DNA of 64,000 nt from Longimycelium tulufanense (GTDB lineage Bacteria; Actinomycetota; Actinomycetes; Mycobacteriales; Pseudonocardiaceae). Position numbers and translations under genes: made by a program. This document shows, piece after piece, positions 26,311-43,200 of this stretch; position 1 is the stretch's first letter; every line of letters starts with the position of its first letter. The stretch covers positions 62,001-126,000 of the forward strand of contig NZ_BMMK01000005.1 of assembly GCF_014645795.1 (NCBI RefSeq), read 5' to 3'. Below the pieces are notes generated by a model. That model was not told the origin of the DNA. It worked only from the letters and a program-made list of their open reading frames with translations, and did no database searches.

Positions 26311-29300
26311 TCAGCGGGATGTGGACAGGTGGTGCGGTGTGTTCGGCGTGCGCGGGGACACCGCGTCGGACCAATCGCTGTCCGCCCGGCCCGCCACCAA
26401 CCGGGGGCGTAGGTGGCGCACGACGATCTCCACGTTCGGCTGGTTCATCAGCGTCATGTGGTTTCCGGGTACGGGAACCACCTCCAGGTTGGGGCACACC
26501 TCGCTCCAGCCGAAGGTCGGGTGGGTGCGATTGTGCTCGGGGTCGGAGGCCTCGTCCGGCATCGGTTCCTCGCCCTGGTACAGCACCACCGGGCCGTCGT
26601 AGGGCTGCGGCGTGTAGTGACGGGCCAGCGCGCTGCTGCGGGTGTAGTTGGAGTAGAGGGCCCGCAGCATCGTGCGGTTTGTGTCGGAGGCGATGAGGCC
26701 GGCCTTGGTGCATGCCTCCGCCAGCGCGTCGAGTTGCTCGGCCTCGGGCAGTCCCGCCACCTGGTCCACCGCGAGCTGGATCGGATGGCCGAAGGTGGCC
26801 GAGAGGTAGTGCACCACCCGCATGAGCCAGTGCGCCGTGCGCTCCTGGTCGGTGATCCTGGGCATCTCGCGCAGCGGCAGGGCGGTGTCGAACAACGCCA
26901 CGATCGCCACGCTCTCTCCGGCGGCGGTGAGCTGGCGGGCCATCTCGTAGGCCACCACCCCGCCGAACGACCAGCCGCCGACGTGGTACGGCCCGGTCGG
27001 CTGAATTTCCCGCACCAGCTCCAGGTACCGCGCCGCGACCTTCTCGACGGTGAGTTGCTCGCCCGGTTCCGGTGCGATCTCCTCCAGGCCGTAGAACGGG
27101 ATGTCCTCGCCGAGTGCACCGACCAGCGGCTGGTAGGCGATGACGTTGCCGACGGCCGGGTGGACGCAGAACAGCGGTGCCTGGCTTCCCGTGCCGCGCA
27201 GGGCAACGACCGGGGTCCGGGGCCGGTCACCGCCGCCGGAGCGCAGCAGGTCGGCCATCTGCTCGACGGTCGGCCGCTCGAACAACGCCCGCAGGTCCAA
27301 GTCCCGGCCGAACTCGCGGGACAACCGGGAGGTGACCCGCATCGCCAGCAGCGAGTGGCCGCCGATGTGGAAGAAGTTCTCGGTCACGCCGACCGTGGCC
27401 AGCCCGAGCACCTCGGCCCAGATCCGGGCGACGAGCAGCTCGACGGAGTCCCGCGGCCGGACCAGTGCCGGTGCGTGCTCGGTGCGGGCCGCACCGGGGG
27501 CCGGCAGGGCCTTGCGGTCGATCTTGCCGTGCGGGTTGAGCGGGAAACTCGGCAGGACCACGAACGTGTTGGGCACCATGTGTTCGGGCAGCGTTGCGGC
27601 CAGCGTTGCGCGCAGCTCGTCGACGACCCGCTCGTCCCCCGCTTCGGCGAGAGCGTCGTCGTGCAGCACGAGATAGGCCACCAGCTGTCGCTCGCTGCTC
27701 TCGCCGTGCCCGGTCACCAGCGCCTGGAACACCGCCGGGTGCTCCCGCAACACCGCCTCGATCTCGCCCGGCTCGATCCGGAAGCCCCGCACCTTGATCT
27801 GGTGGTCGATGCGCCCGAGGATCTCGCAGTCCCCGTCCTCGGTGCGGCGGACGAGGTCGCCGGTGCGGTAGAGCCGCTGGCCGGGGTTGGCCGGGTCCGG
27901 GACGAACCTCTCGGCGGTCAGCTCGGGACGGTTGGCGTAGCCCCGCGCCACGCCGATCCCGCCCAGGCACAGTTCGCCGACGACACCCACGGGCAGTTCC
28001 TGCCCGTCGGGGTCGAGGACATGGACGGTGCAGTTGGGCAGGGGGTGTCCGATGGTCGGGTCGGTGTCGTCGGGCTCGCACAGGCGCGCCGTGGTGACGA
28101 TGCTGGCCTCGGTGGGGCCGTACTGGTTGACGAACCTGCGCCCCGGGGCGAAGCGGCGTACCAGGTCCGCAGTGCACTTCTCACCACCCACCGTGATGGT
28201 GTGCAGTCCCGGCAGCGTCGCGTCGGCGGGGAGTGCGGCCAACGCGGAGGGCGTGAACTTCGCCGCGGTGATCCCGTGTTCCTCGATAGCGTCCACCAGG
28301 TGTTGTCCCGGGAGCAGCCGGTCACGGTCAATGAGGACGAGCTGCGCTCCGCACACCAAGGTGCAGAAGATCTCCAACAGGCACGCGTCGAAGGTGTTGG
28401 CGAAGAACTGGAGTACGCGGTCCTCGGGTGTGTAGCCCCACAACTTCTCGTTGCCGGCAACGACATTGCGCAGCCCGGCATGTTCGACCTGCACGCCCTT
28501 GGGACGTCCGGTGGAGCCCGAGGTGTAGACGAGGTAGGCGAGCCAGTCCGGTCCCGCCTCCACGCCCGGCGGCGAGGACGGCTGACCGGCGAGCCCCGAC
28601 GCCGGATCGTCAAGCACGATGACCGGAATGTCGTTGTCGGGCGAGGCGGACAGTGCCGGGGCATGGGCCTTCGTGGTGACGATGACGGTCGGGGCGGCGT
28701 CCTCGACGACGAGTGCGAGCCGCGCCGCCGGGTACCGGGGGTCGAGCACGCAGAACGCGCCGCCGGCCTTGTGGCTGGCGAGCATGCCGACGATCAGCTC
28801 GATGGAGCGTTCCAGTGCCAGGCCGACGATCTGGTCCCTGTCCACGCCGTGTTGGCGCAGCAGGTTGGCCAGCCGGTTGGCCTCGGCGTCCATCTCGGCA
28901 TAGGTGCGGGTCCGCTCGTGGTTCACCAGGGCGACCGCGTCGGGCTGCCGCGCCGCCACCTCCTCGATGGCGCGGTAGCACGTGCGGGCGGTGGGCGTCA
29001 GGGTCCGGCGGGAGTTCCACGTTGCGATCTGCTTTCGCTCGGCCGAGGTCAGCATCGGCACCTGGCCGATCGGGCGCGCCGGGTTGAAGGTCAGTCCGAC
29101 CAGCAGCTGGCGCAGGTGTCCGAGCATGCGGTGCGCCGCCGGCACCGCCAGGCGCGCGGGGTCGTAGTCCAGCCGCAGGCGCAGCATCTCGGCCGGGATC
29201 ACCTTCACGCTGACCGGAAAGCTCGTCCGGCCGTGCACCTTCATGTCCGACAGGGACAGGTCGGCGAAGCGCGACCACATGGCGCTGTCGGGGGCCAGGT

Positions 29301-30383
29301 TCTCCACGGCGACGGTGGTCTCGAACAACTGGCTCCCGTGCGGAAGGCCGCTCCAGCGTTGCACGGCCAGCGGGGAGACGTGCTCGTGCCCCTGGACGCC
29401 GGAGATGACGTCCTGGACGTGGTCGAACCAGTCGCCGCCGGTCATGGCCGGATCGACAACCAGGCGCAGTGGGAGGGCGTTCATGAACAGGCCCACGATC
29501 TCGTCGACCGCGTTCAGCTCGAACGGGCGGGCCGCGGTCACCGAGCCGAGGGCGACGTCCCGACGACCGGTGTAGCGCGAGAGCAGGACCGCCCAGGCCG
29601 CCTGCGCGGCGGTGCCCAGCGTGATCCGGCGCGTCCGCAGCGCCGCACGCAGCGACGCGGTCTCGGTGGCGTCCAGGACGAGCTCGCAGGCGTCCTCCGC
29701 CTCCTCCGTTTCCTGGGCACCATGCCCGTGCGGCTCGGACCGGCGCAGGATGTCCAGCGTGGCGGGTTCGTAGCCGGCCAGTTCCCCCCGCCAGAACGCC
29801 TCGTCGTCGGTCGGGTCGACCATGCGTAGCCAGGCGATGTAGTCCCGGTAGGGGTGCGCCGGGCCGAGGTCCAGCGGGGTCCCGTCGTGGTGTGCGGCGT
29901 AGCGGCGTGCGACCTCGGCCAGGATCAGCGGCAGCGACCAGCCGTCGACGATGATGTGGTGGTAGGTCCACACCAGCCGGTGGGTGTCGGCGGCCAGCCG
30001 GATCAGGTGCAGCCGCATGGCGGGCGCCAGGTGCAGGTCGAAGCCGCTGGCCCGCTCGGCGGCGAGCAGGTCGTGCACGCCTTCGGCCTGCTGCTGCGGG
30101 GCGAGGTCGCTCCAGTCCAGCTCGACGAAGGGGATCTCGACGCGCTCCTGCACGACCTGCAGCGGCTGGTCCGAGCGCTGCCAGGCGAAGGCGGTCCGCA
30201 GCGCCGGGTGCCGGTCGACGACGCCCTGCCACGCGGCGCGGAGCGCGACCGGGTCCAGCGCACCGCGCAGGGCCACGCTCATCTGCTCCACGTAGACACC
30301 GGAACCGGGTTCGGCCAGGGTGTGGAAGAGCATCCCCTCCTGCATGGGGGACAGCGGGTAGACGTCCTCGATGGCCACGGGCA

Positions 30384-30384
<1 letters not shown>
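26311..30384 (-). CDS. NRPS termination module, C-A-T-TE
   Basis: 1,357 residues. C domain about 5-440 with intact HHIIVDG (about 142); A domain about 465-960 with YLVYTSGSTGRPKGV, NQYGPTE, YRTGDLV and NPHGKIDRKAL; T domain about 985-1055 (FFHIGGHSLL); TE about 1075-1330 with GWSFGG nucleophile and a VPGNHMTL His block. Aligning by eye to GrsA gives the binding-pocket code D-A-L-K-I-V-Q-I-V-K, which I cannot match to a known amino acid. The gene starts on the stop of the PKS upstream (TGATG). It should add one amino acid to the polyketide chain and release the product by hydrolysis or cyclisation. Confidence 0.93.
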
Positions 30385-34876
<4,492 letters not shown>

Positions 34877-34877
<1 letters not shown>

Positions 34878-37800
34878 CACTGGTTCCTCCCAGCACTGCG
34901 CCGGGCACGGGCGGCGGCGCGTTGCCGGGCCCGGCTCACCGCGACGGTCTCCGGCGTCTCCGCGTCGGCCCGGTCCGGCCCCTTCTCGGCGACGCCGAGC
35001 TGCTCGCACAGCTCGCGTTCGAGGTCGGGAAGGGTGGCGCCCTGGAGCACGAGGGCGACCGGCAGGTCGGTACCGAAGTCACGGGACACGGAGTTGCGGA
35101 TGTTGACGGCCGTGAGCGAGTCGAGACCGAACTCGGTGAGCGGCGTGGCCAAGTCGAGCCGGTCCACGCTCAGTCCCATGGCGGCCGCGACCCGGCCACG
35201 CAGCCGGTCGGAGAGCAGCTGCCGGGCCGCGGCCGGCTCGGCCTCGCGGAGCGCCCGCGGGCCCGGCCAGTCGTCGCCGATCTCGTTGACGCCGTAGCCG
35301 TCCACGATCTCGGAGAAGAACGGCAGGTCGAAGATCTGGGGAAAGGTGGCGATGATGCGGTCGGGCCGCAGCAACGCCACCGCGGTCAGCACGCGGTCCC
35401 GGACCAGCAGCTCTTCCAGGGCCTCGATGCCGTTCGCGGGCAGGATCGGTTCCATCGCACCGATCTGCACGGCGGTGGGCCGGCTCCGGCCCGCCTCCGC
35501 TTCCCCTCCGACGGCCAGCCCGACCTCGGCCCACGGTCCCCAGTTCACCGCCGTGGCCGGAAGTCCCCGGGAGCGCCGCCAGGTCACGAAGCTGTCCAGC
35601 CACGCGTTGGCGGTGGCGTAGGCGGCCTGCCCCGGCGAGCCGAGTAGGGACGCGGCCGAGGAGAACAGGACGAAGAAGTCCAGGTCGTGTCCTGCGGTGG
35701 CCTCGTGCAGGGCCCACGCCCCGTACGCCTTCGGCGACCAGACCCGATGCGTGCTCGCCCGGTCGAGACCGAGGATCATCGCGTCGTCGAGCACGGCCGC
35801 GGCGTGCACGACCCCGGCCAGCGGCACGTTGCCGGCGGTGGCCGCGGCGACCAGCCGCCGCGCGGTGCCGGTGGTCGTACCGTCGCCGGTGTCGCTGATG
35901 TCGCCCAGGACCACCTCGACGTCGGCGCCGGCCGCCAGCATCGCGGCGATCGCCTTCTCGGCGTCCGCACCCGGCTCGGACCGTCCATTGAGGACGATAC
36001 GGGACGCGCCACCCTCGACCAGCCACCTGGCCACGACCAGGCCGAGGCCCCCGAGGCCACCGGTGATGAGGTAACCGGCGCCGGGGCGGACGACGGGGGT
36101 GCTGGCGGGGTCGGGCCGGTCCGCCCCGTCCCGTGCCTCGTCGTCCAGGACGGCCTTGGCGAGCCGTGCCGCGTAGCGGACGCCGCCGCGCCAGGCCACC
36201 TCGTCGTCGGAGCCCGCGCCGTGCAGCTCGGTGAGCAGGGCCGTGAGCTGGTGCCCGGTGTCCTCGGCGGGATCCAGGTCGATCTGGCTGGCGTGCAGGT
36301 CGGGGTGCTCGTAGGACAGCACCCGGATCAGCCCGCGGAGCGCACCGACCGTGGGGTCGACGGACGCACCGGCGCTGACCGCCGCCGCACCGCGGCTCAC
36401 CAGCCACAACCGCGGCGGGCGACCGTGCCAGCCGCTGACCACGGCCCGCACCGCGCTGGCGAGGCCGAGGACCAGTGCCTCGGCGGTGGCCAGTCCCCGC
36501 GAGGGGTCCTCGGTGGTAGCTGGGATGTCGTCGGCGACCAGGACGATTCCCGCCGGAGGTCGTTCCCGGTCGGCGCCGGTCTCGGCGAGCGCGCCGCGGA
36601 TACCGGGCTCGTCGCGGTAGTCCGCGCGCACCACCCGGTGCCCGGCGGCGGTCAGCCGCTCCTGTATCGCGTCGGTGACCTCGGCGAGCGAACCCGTTGC
36701 GGCCCGCCCCGCGCCGAGCAGCAGCCAGCTTGCCGGTCCGGCGACCGTGGCGGGCGTCTCCTGGGTTGCGTCCGTGGTGGCCTCATCCGGGGCGGGCAAG
36801 GGGGTCGGCCGCCAGACCGACTCGAGAACCTTCTCCCGCAACGGCGCGTGCGGTGCCGCGAAACGCTGCACGTCGACACCGGTCATCTCGACGAGGACCG
36901 CACCGTCCTCGTCGGTCAGCCACATCTCGCCCACGAATCCGCCACCGTCCGCTGTGGACCGTTCCCGCATCTCGACGTGGACGTAGCCCCGGCCCCGGGG
37001 CGTCCCGGTGAATCGGATGGATCCGAAACTCTTGAGCAGGTACCGGTGGCCGGAGTCCCCGACGTGGCAGGCGGCGTTGAGTGCCGCGAGGACCTGGCAG
37101 GAGGTGTCGACGAGCACCGGGTGGGCGTGGAAGTGCGGGTTCGGTGGCAGCTCGGTGGGCAGCGCGACCGAGGCGACGACCCTGCCCTCACCCATCGTGA
37201 GCACCTCGGTGACGCCTTCGAAGGCCGGGCCGTGGTGGTGTCCGACCGACCACAGGTCCGCGTAGAACTGGTTCGCCTGGATCGGCTCGCCCTCACCCTG
37301 GGCCCGGTGTGGTGGCACCGGAGGCTGGCCCGGGTGGTAGGGGGCGTACGAGCACTCGACCCGGACCGTCGCGTGCAGCGCCCAGGATCCGTCAGGCAGG
37401 CGCGAGGACATCTCGACCCGGGCATCGCCCTCCTCGCCCGGCACCAGGGTGGTGACGAGCGTGGTGTGTTCGTCCAGGGTGAGGAGCTGGTGCAGTTCCA
37501 GGTCATTCAGCCGGATGCGCGCGGGCGGCTCGCCGTAGGCCTCGACGGCGGCGGCGAGCGCGACCTCCATGTAGACCGACTGCGCCAGCACCGCCCGGCC
37601 GTAGATGCGGTGGTCCATGAGCCAGGGCACGGCGTCGGTTCCGACGTCGGCCTGCCAAGCGTGCCGTCCGGGGCGCGGTGCGGGCCCGTTGCCCGCCGGC
37701 TCGGGCAGGGTCACGTGCACACCAAGCATCGGGTGCACATCGACGGGAGTTCCGTTCTCGTTGCCCTGGAACCAGAACGTGCTCCGCTGCCAGGGCGTTG

Positions 37801-40240
37801 GCGGCAGGTCGACCAACTGCCCGTTCGGAACCAGCTGGTCCAGCTCCACCGGGCAGCCGGCCAGCGCCGCAGCCGTCAACCGGGTGCGGAACTCGCGGGT
37901 GTCGTCGCTGTCCCGGCGTAGGGTGGCGATCACCGTGGCGTCGGTGGCCCCCTCGTCGGACAGGATTTCCTGTACCGCGTCGGCCAGGACCGGGTGCACG
38001 GACACCTCGACGAAGGTCCGGTGCCCCTCCGATGCCGCCGCGGCCACGAACCGGGCCAGGGCTTCCGAGCCGAGTTCCTCGTCGGCCCAGTTCGTGCCGT
38101 CGAAGCTGGGAACGGCTCGGGGATCGTCGGACAGCATGGAGTGGAAAGGGATCTCCGGAGCGGTCGCGGGAATGCCGCCCGGCTCTTCCTTATACGGCAA
38201 GGAAAGGCGCGCCAGCACCGCGAGGCCGTTCTCGACCCGGAGTGCCCCGGCCACGACGGCGGCGGCCACGTTTCCGGTTCCGTGCCCGATCACCGCTGCC
38301 GGTCGCACCCCGTAGTGCTGCCACAGCCGCGCCAAGGCCAGCTGCAGACCAAACAGCACCAGTCGCGTCCGGTCGCTGTTCGCGAGGTTCTCACCGGTGG
38401 TGAGTGCCTCCCGCAGCGAGAAGCCCACGCAGGCAACGAAGATCTGGTCTAGCTCGTGCACCGCGTTGGCAAACGCCGGCTCCTCGGCCAGCAACCGCTG
38501 ACCCGCTCCCGGCCATGGTGCACCACGGCCGGAGAACAACCACACCGGCTGCCCACCCGTACCGCGGGACGTCTCCGTCAGCAGAACCCCATCCGTGCTT
38601 CCAGCGGCGATGTTCGCAAGGCCGTCGGCGAGTGCGGAGTGCGACCGTGCCACCACCGCACCGGCGAAACGTCCCTGAGCGTGCCGACGGGCGAGGGTGA
38701 ACGCGATATCCGACAACCGTGCCGCACTGCCCGCATCACGCAGCCATTCGGCGAACCGACCGGCAGCGGCACGGACACGCTCCTCGGTCCTCGCCCGCAG
38801 GACGAAGACGGTCGGTCGACCGTCCTCCTCCGCGGTATCGGAGGGTTCGGCGGCTGTCGCGGGAGCCTGTTCCAGCACCACGTGCGCGTTGGTCCCGCCC
38901 AAGCCGAACGACGAGACGGCGGCCAACCGCCGACCGTCCGGAACAGGCCACTCGCAGGCTTCGGTGGGAACGAAGAACCGCGTGTCCGACGGGTCGATGT
39001 TCGGGTTCCAGCGGCGGAAGTGCAGGTTCGGTGGCACGCTCCCGGCCCGCAGTGCCAGGGCCGCCTTGACGAACCCGGCCACGCCGGCCGCGGCCTCCAG
39101 GTGTCCCAGGTTCGTCTTCAACGAGCCCAGTGCGCAGCGACCCGCGCCCGTTCCGTACACCTGGGACAACGCGTCGAACTCGATCGGGTCGCCCAGCACG
39201 GTCCCGGTTCCGTGCGTCTCGATGAGCCCTACCGAGCCCGCCTCGACGCCCGCCTGCGACAGCGCAGCCTTGAGCACGTCCCGCTGCGCGGCGGCACTCG
39301 GTGCGGTGAGTCCTTGGGAACGGCCGTCGGAGTTGACCGCGGAACCACGCACCACGGCGACGATCCGGTCACCGTCGCGGACCGCGTCCGACAACCGCTT
39401 CAGGATGACGACACCGCATCCCTCACCGCGTACGAAGCCGTCGGCGCTGGCGTCGAAGGACTTGCAGCGGCCTTCCGAGGACAACGCGGCCCACTTGCCC
39501 AGGGCGATCGTCAGGTGCGGGGTGAGCATCAGCTGGACACCCCCGGCGATCGCGACCTCGCTCTCGCCGGTACGCAGGCTCTGGCTGGCCAGGTGGATCG
39601 CGACCAGGGAAGAGGAGCACGCGGTGTCGACGGCCACGCTCGGCCCGCGGGCGTCCAGGAAGTAGGACAGCCGGCCGACGGCGATGCTGTGCGGGTTCCC
39701 GGTGGCGGTGTAGGCGTTCGCGGACGCGTGCTGTTCGACGCCGAGGATCAGGTAGTCCATGGACGACAGCCCGACGAACACACCGGTCCGGCTGCCGCGC
39801 AACGACTCCGGCGGGATCCCCGCGTTCTCCAGCGACTCGACCGTCACCTCCAGCAGCAACCGCTGCTGCGGATCCATCGACTCGGCTTCCCGCGGGGTGA
39901 CCCCGAAGTACTCCGCGTCGAAACCGGACACCTCGTCGAGGAACCCGCCCCACCGGGAGTTGGTCCGGCCGGGCGTGGCCGGGTCGGGGTCGTAGTAGCT
40001 GTCGACGTCCCAGCGGTCGGCGGGCACCTCGCGCACCGCGTCCCGCCCGGACACCAGCAGGTCCCACAGTTGCCGGGGGTCGTGCACCCCGCCCGGGAGC
40101 CGGCAGCCGATCCCCACGACCGCGATCGGCTCGGCCGTACGCGCGGCCGGCACCGGGGTCCCGGCCTCGGCGAGGTGGCGGGCGAGCGCCTCGCGTGCCT
40201 GCGGCGAGAGCTTGGCGACCAGCGCACCGAGGTCCGTCAT
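34877..40240 (-). CDS. PKS-B: KS-AT0-DH-KR-ACP with inactive AT
   Basis: 1,787 residues. KS about 41-460 intact (DTACSSS, ETHGTGT, NLGHLE). The AT about 565-780 aligns closely with that of PKS-A at both ends, but reads GRGAPW for GQGSQW and GHGTGN for GHSMGE, and jumps from LARLSL straight to APEIPFHSML, losing about 130 residues including the YASH/HAFH selectivity loop. DH about 835-1130 with H-R-I-Y-G and DTSCQ (DxxxQ); KR about 1387-1570 with GGLGGLG, LDD (B-type) and YATAN; ACP with GLDSL at about 1707. Predicted to add an extender and leave a double bond, if charged in trans. ATG 40240 overlaps the PKS-A stop (ATGA). Confidence 0.93.
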
Positions 40241-43200
40241 CGGCTTCCCCCTCCGGCGGCACGGTGGGCCGGCTGACGTTCCTCGGCGTCGTGCGGCGTA
40301 CCGGACCACAGTTCTTCGGCGGTGTCCAACAGCTGGGCGAGGACGTCGGCGTCGGTGCCGGACAGCTGTTCCGGCTCATCACGCGCACCGCCGCCGCCAT
40401 CGGGTTCGGCCGGCTCCTCGGCGCCGAGCCCGAGCCGGGTGACCAGTTCGGCGGCCAGTGCCGCGATGGTCGGGTAGGACCAGGCGAGGGTGGCCGGCAG
40501 CCTGGCGCCGAGGCCGACCTCGAGCCGGTTGCGCAGCTCCAGGGCCATCAGCGAGTCGAAGCCGAGCGAGGCGATCGGGGCCTCGCGGTCGATCTCGGCC
40601 GAGCCGAGCCGCAACACCAGGCGGATCTCCTTGCTCAGGTAGGACTCCACCCGCGCCACCCGTTCCGGACCCGGGGGCACCGCGGCCAGCTCGGCGCGCA
40701 CGGTGCCGGTGGACTGCTGGTCGGAGGAGGCGGCATCGGACAGCCGGACGAAGAAGGAGGATCCGGCCACCGCCGGGAACATCTGGAACCAGCGGCGGGC
40801 GTCCAGCGGGAGCACGCCGGCCCGTGTCCTGCCGGAGGCGATCAGCGCCTCCAGCGCCCGCACGCCCAGCTCCGGGCTGATCACCTGGAACCCGCGGCCC
40901 GCCATGTGGGTGGCCGCGCCGACCTCGCCCCAGGGTCCCCAGTTGACGCCCAGCGCGGGCAGGCCCGCCGCGCGGCGATGCGCGACCAGACCGTCCAGCC
41001 AGGCGTTGGCCGCGGCGTAGGCGGTCTGTCCGGGCGAGCCGATCAACGAGGCGGCCGAGGAGAACACGACGAAGAAGTCCAGGTCGCGGTCCAGGCACGC
41101 CTGGTGCAGCCACCACCCGCCGGCGACCTTGGGGGCGAAGACCCGGCGCACGGCCCGGGGTGTCATCCGCAGCGCGGTCTCGTCGTCCAGCACGGCGGCG
41201 CCGTGGACGACACCGCGCAGCCGATAGCCCGCGTCCTCCACCGCGGCCACCAGCCGGCGTGCGGTGCCGGGGCGGGCGATGTCGCCGGTGACGACCTCGA
41301 CCCGCATGCCCTTCGCCCGCAGCGCCTCGATTCGCCCGCGGTTCGCGGCGTCGGGTTCGGACCGTCCGTTGAGGACGACCAGACCCGCGCCCTGCTCGGC
41401 CAGCCAGTCGGCCACGACCTGGCCGAGACCGCCGAGGCCGCCGACCAGGATGTAGCCGCCGTCCGGCCGGACCGCCGGGGCAGGTTCGGCGACCGCGGGC
41501 ACCCGCCCGTGTTCGGGCACGGTGAGCACGATCTTGCCGATGTGCCCGGCCCGCGCCATCAGCCGGAAGGCGTCCTCGGCGTCGGTCAGCGGGAACTCCT
41601 GGTGCGGTACCGGGGTGAGCCGGCCGGCGGTCACCTCGGCCAGGACCTCGGACAGCAACAGGGCGCCGACTGCGGGGCGCAGCCGGAGCAGCAGGTCGAG
41701 GTCGACCGTGGCGAAGGTGACGCCCTGGGCCAGCAGCCCCAGGCCGATCTGGGTGTCGCCGTAGGTGTCCTTCTTTCCCAGCTCCACCAAGCGCCCGCCG
41801 GGTGCGACCAGGGCGATGCTGCGCCGCAGTGCCTCGCCGGACAACGTGTTCAGCACGACGTCGATGCCGGCGCCGCCGGTGTCGACCAGGATCTCGTCGG
41901 CGAAGTCCAGGCTGCGGGAGTCGTAGACGTGTTCCACCCCGGCGTCCCGGAGATGGGCACGCTTGGCCTCCGAACCCGCGGTCGCGTAGACCTCTGCGCC
42001 GACGAGCCGGGCGATGGCCAGGGCGGCGAGGCCGACGCCGCCGGTGGCGGCGTGGATCAGCACGCGCTCCCCGGGCTGCAACCGAGCGAGGTGCCGCAAC
42101 GCGTACCAGGCGGTGCCGTAGGCGATGGGGAGGGTGGCCGCCGCGGCGGTCTCCAGGCCGTCCGGGATCCGGGCGACCAGCTCGACCGACGTGGTCGCGA
42201 AGGAGCCGAGGCTGCCCGGGGCAAAGCCCAGTACCCGGTCACCCACGGCAACCGTGGTGACGCCGTCCCCGATCGCGGTCACCACGCCGGCGAACTCGCC
42301 GCCGAGCCGCGGCGGCCCCGCATCGGGGTGGCTGGGGTAGATGCCGTGCGCCTTGAGCACGTCACTGAAGTTCAGGCCGGCCGCGTGCACCCGCGCTGTC
42401 ACCTGCCCGGGCTCCGGTGCGACGTGGTCCCGCACGGCCAGCCGGAGGGTGTCCAGCACCCCGGGCCGCTGCGCGACCAGCTCGACCGCGGTCTCGGCCA
42501 CGTCGACCCGACGGGGCGTGCCGGTGTGGCCGGCGCGCTGGTCCACCGGTGCCGGGACGAGCCGGGCCGACAGCCGGGTGCCTCCCCGGATCGCGATCTC
42601 GTCGTCCTCGGCAGCGGTGGTCAGCTCGGCGACGAGCGCGGCCGCGTTCGCCTCCGCCTGCCCCGGATCCGGGTCCAGGTCGATCAGGGTGGGCCGTAGT
42701 TCCGAGTGCTCGTAGGTGAGGACGCGGACCACACCGCGCAGCGCCGACTGCGCCAGGGTGATGGTCTCGTCGGGCTGCACGGCCTGGGCACCGCGGGTCA
42801 CCACGTACAGCCGGGGCAGGTCACGCACGCCGGTCCGCAGGATCGCCTGGGCCACGCGGGCGATCCGCAACACGCGGTGCTCGGCGGTGGTCAGCGCGCG
42901 GTCCTCGGCGAGCTGGGCATCCCTGGCCCGGGGCGGGCACAGGACGACGACCGCGGTGGGCGGTGTGCCGCACCGGACGGCCTGGGCGACGGCACTGGCC
43001 ACCGCGTCGTCGTTGTCGGCGAGCACGCCGGTGGCGTGGCCGCTCGCGCCGAGGGTGGCCAGGACGGGATCGATTTCCTCGCCCGCGGGGCGTTCCTCAT
43101 CGATGACGAGCCAGGACCCTTCCGCCGTCGGAGTCTCCGGCAGCGGCGTGGGCTCGAAAGTGGGCTCGAACAGCCAGGAGTCGAGCTCCCGCCGGGCCGG

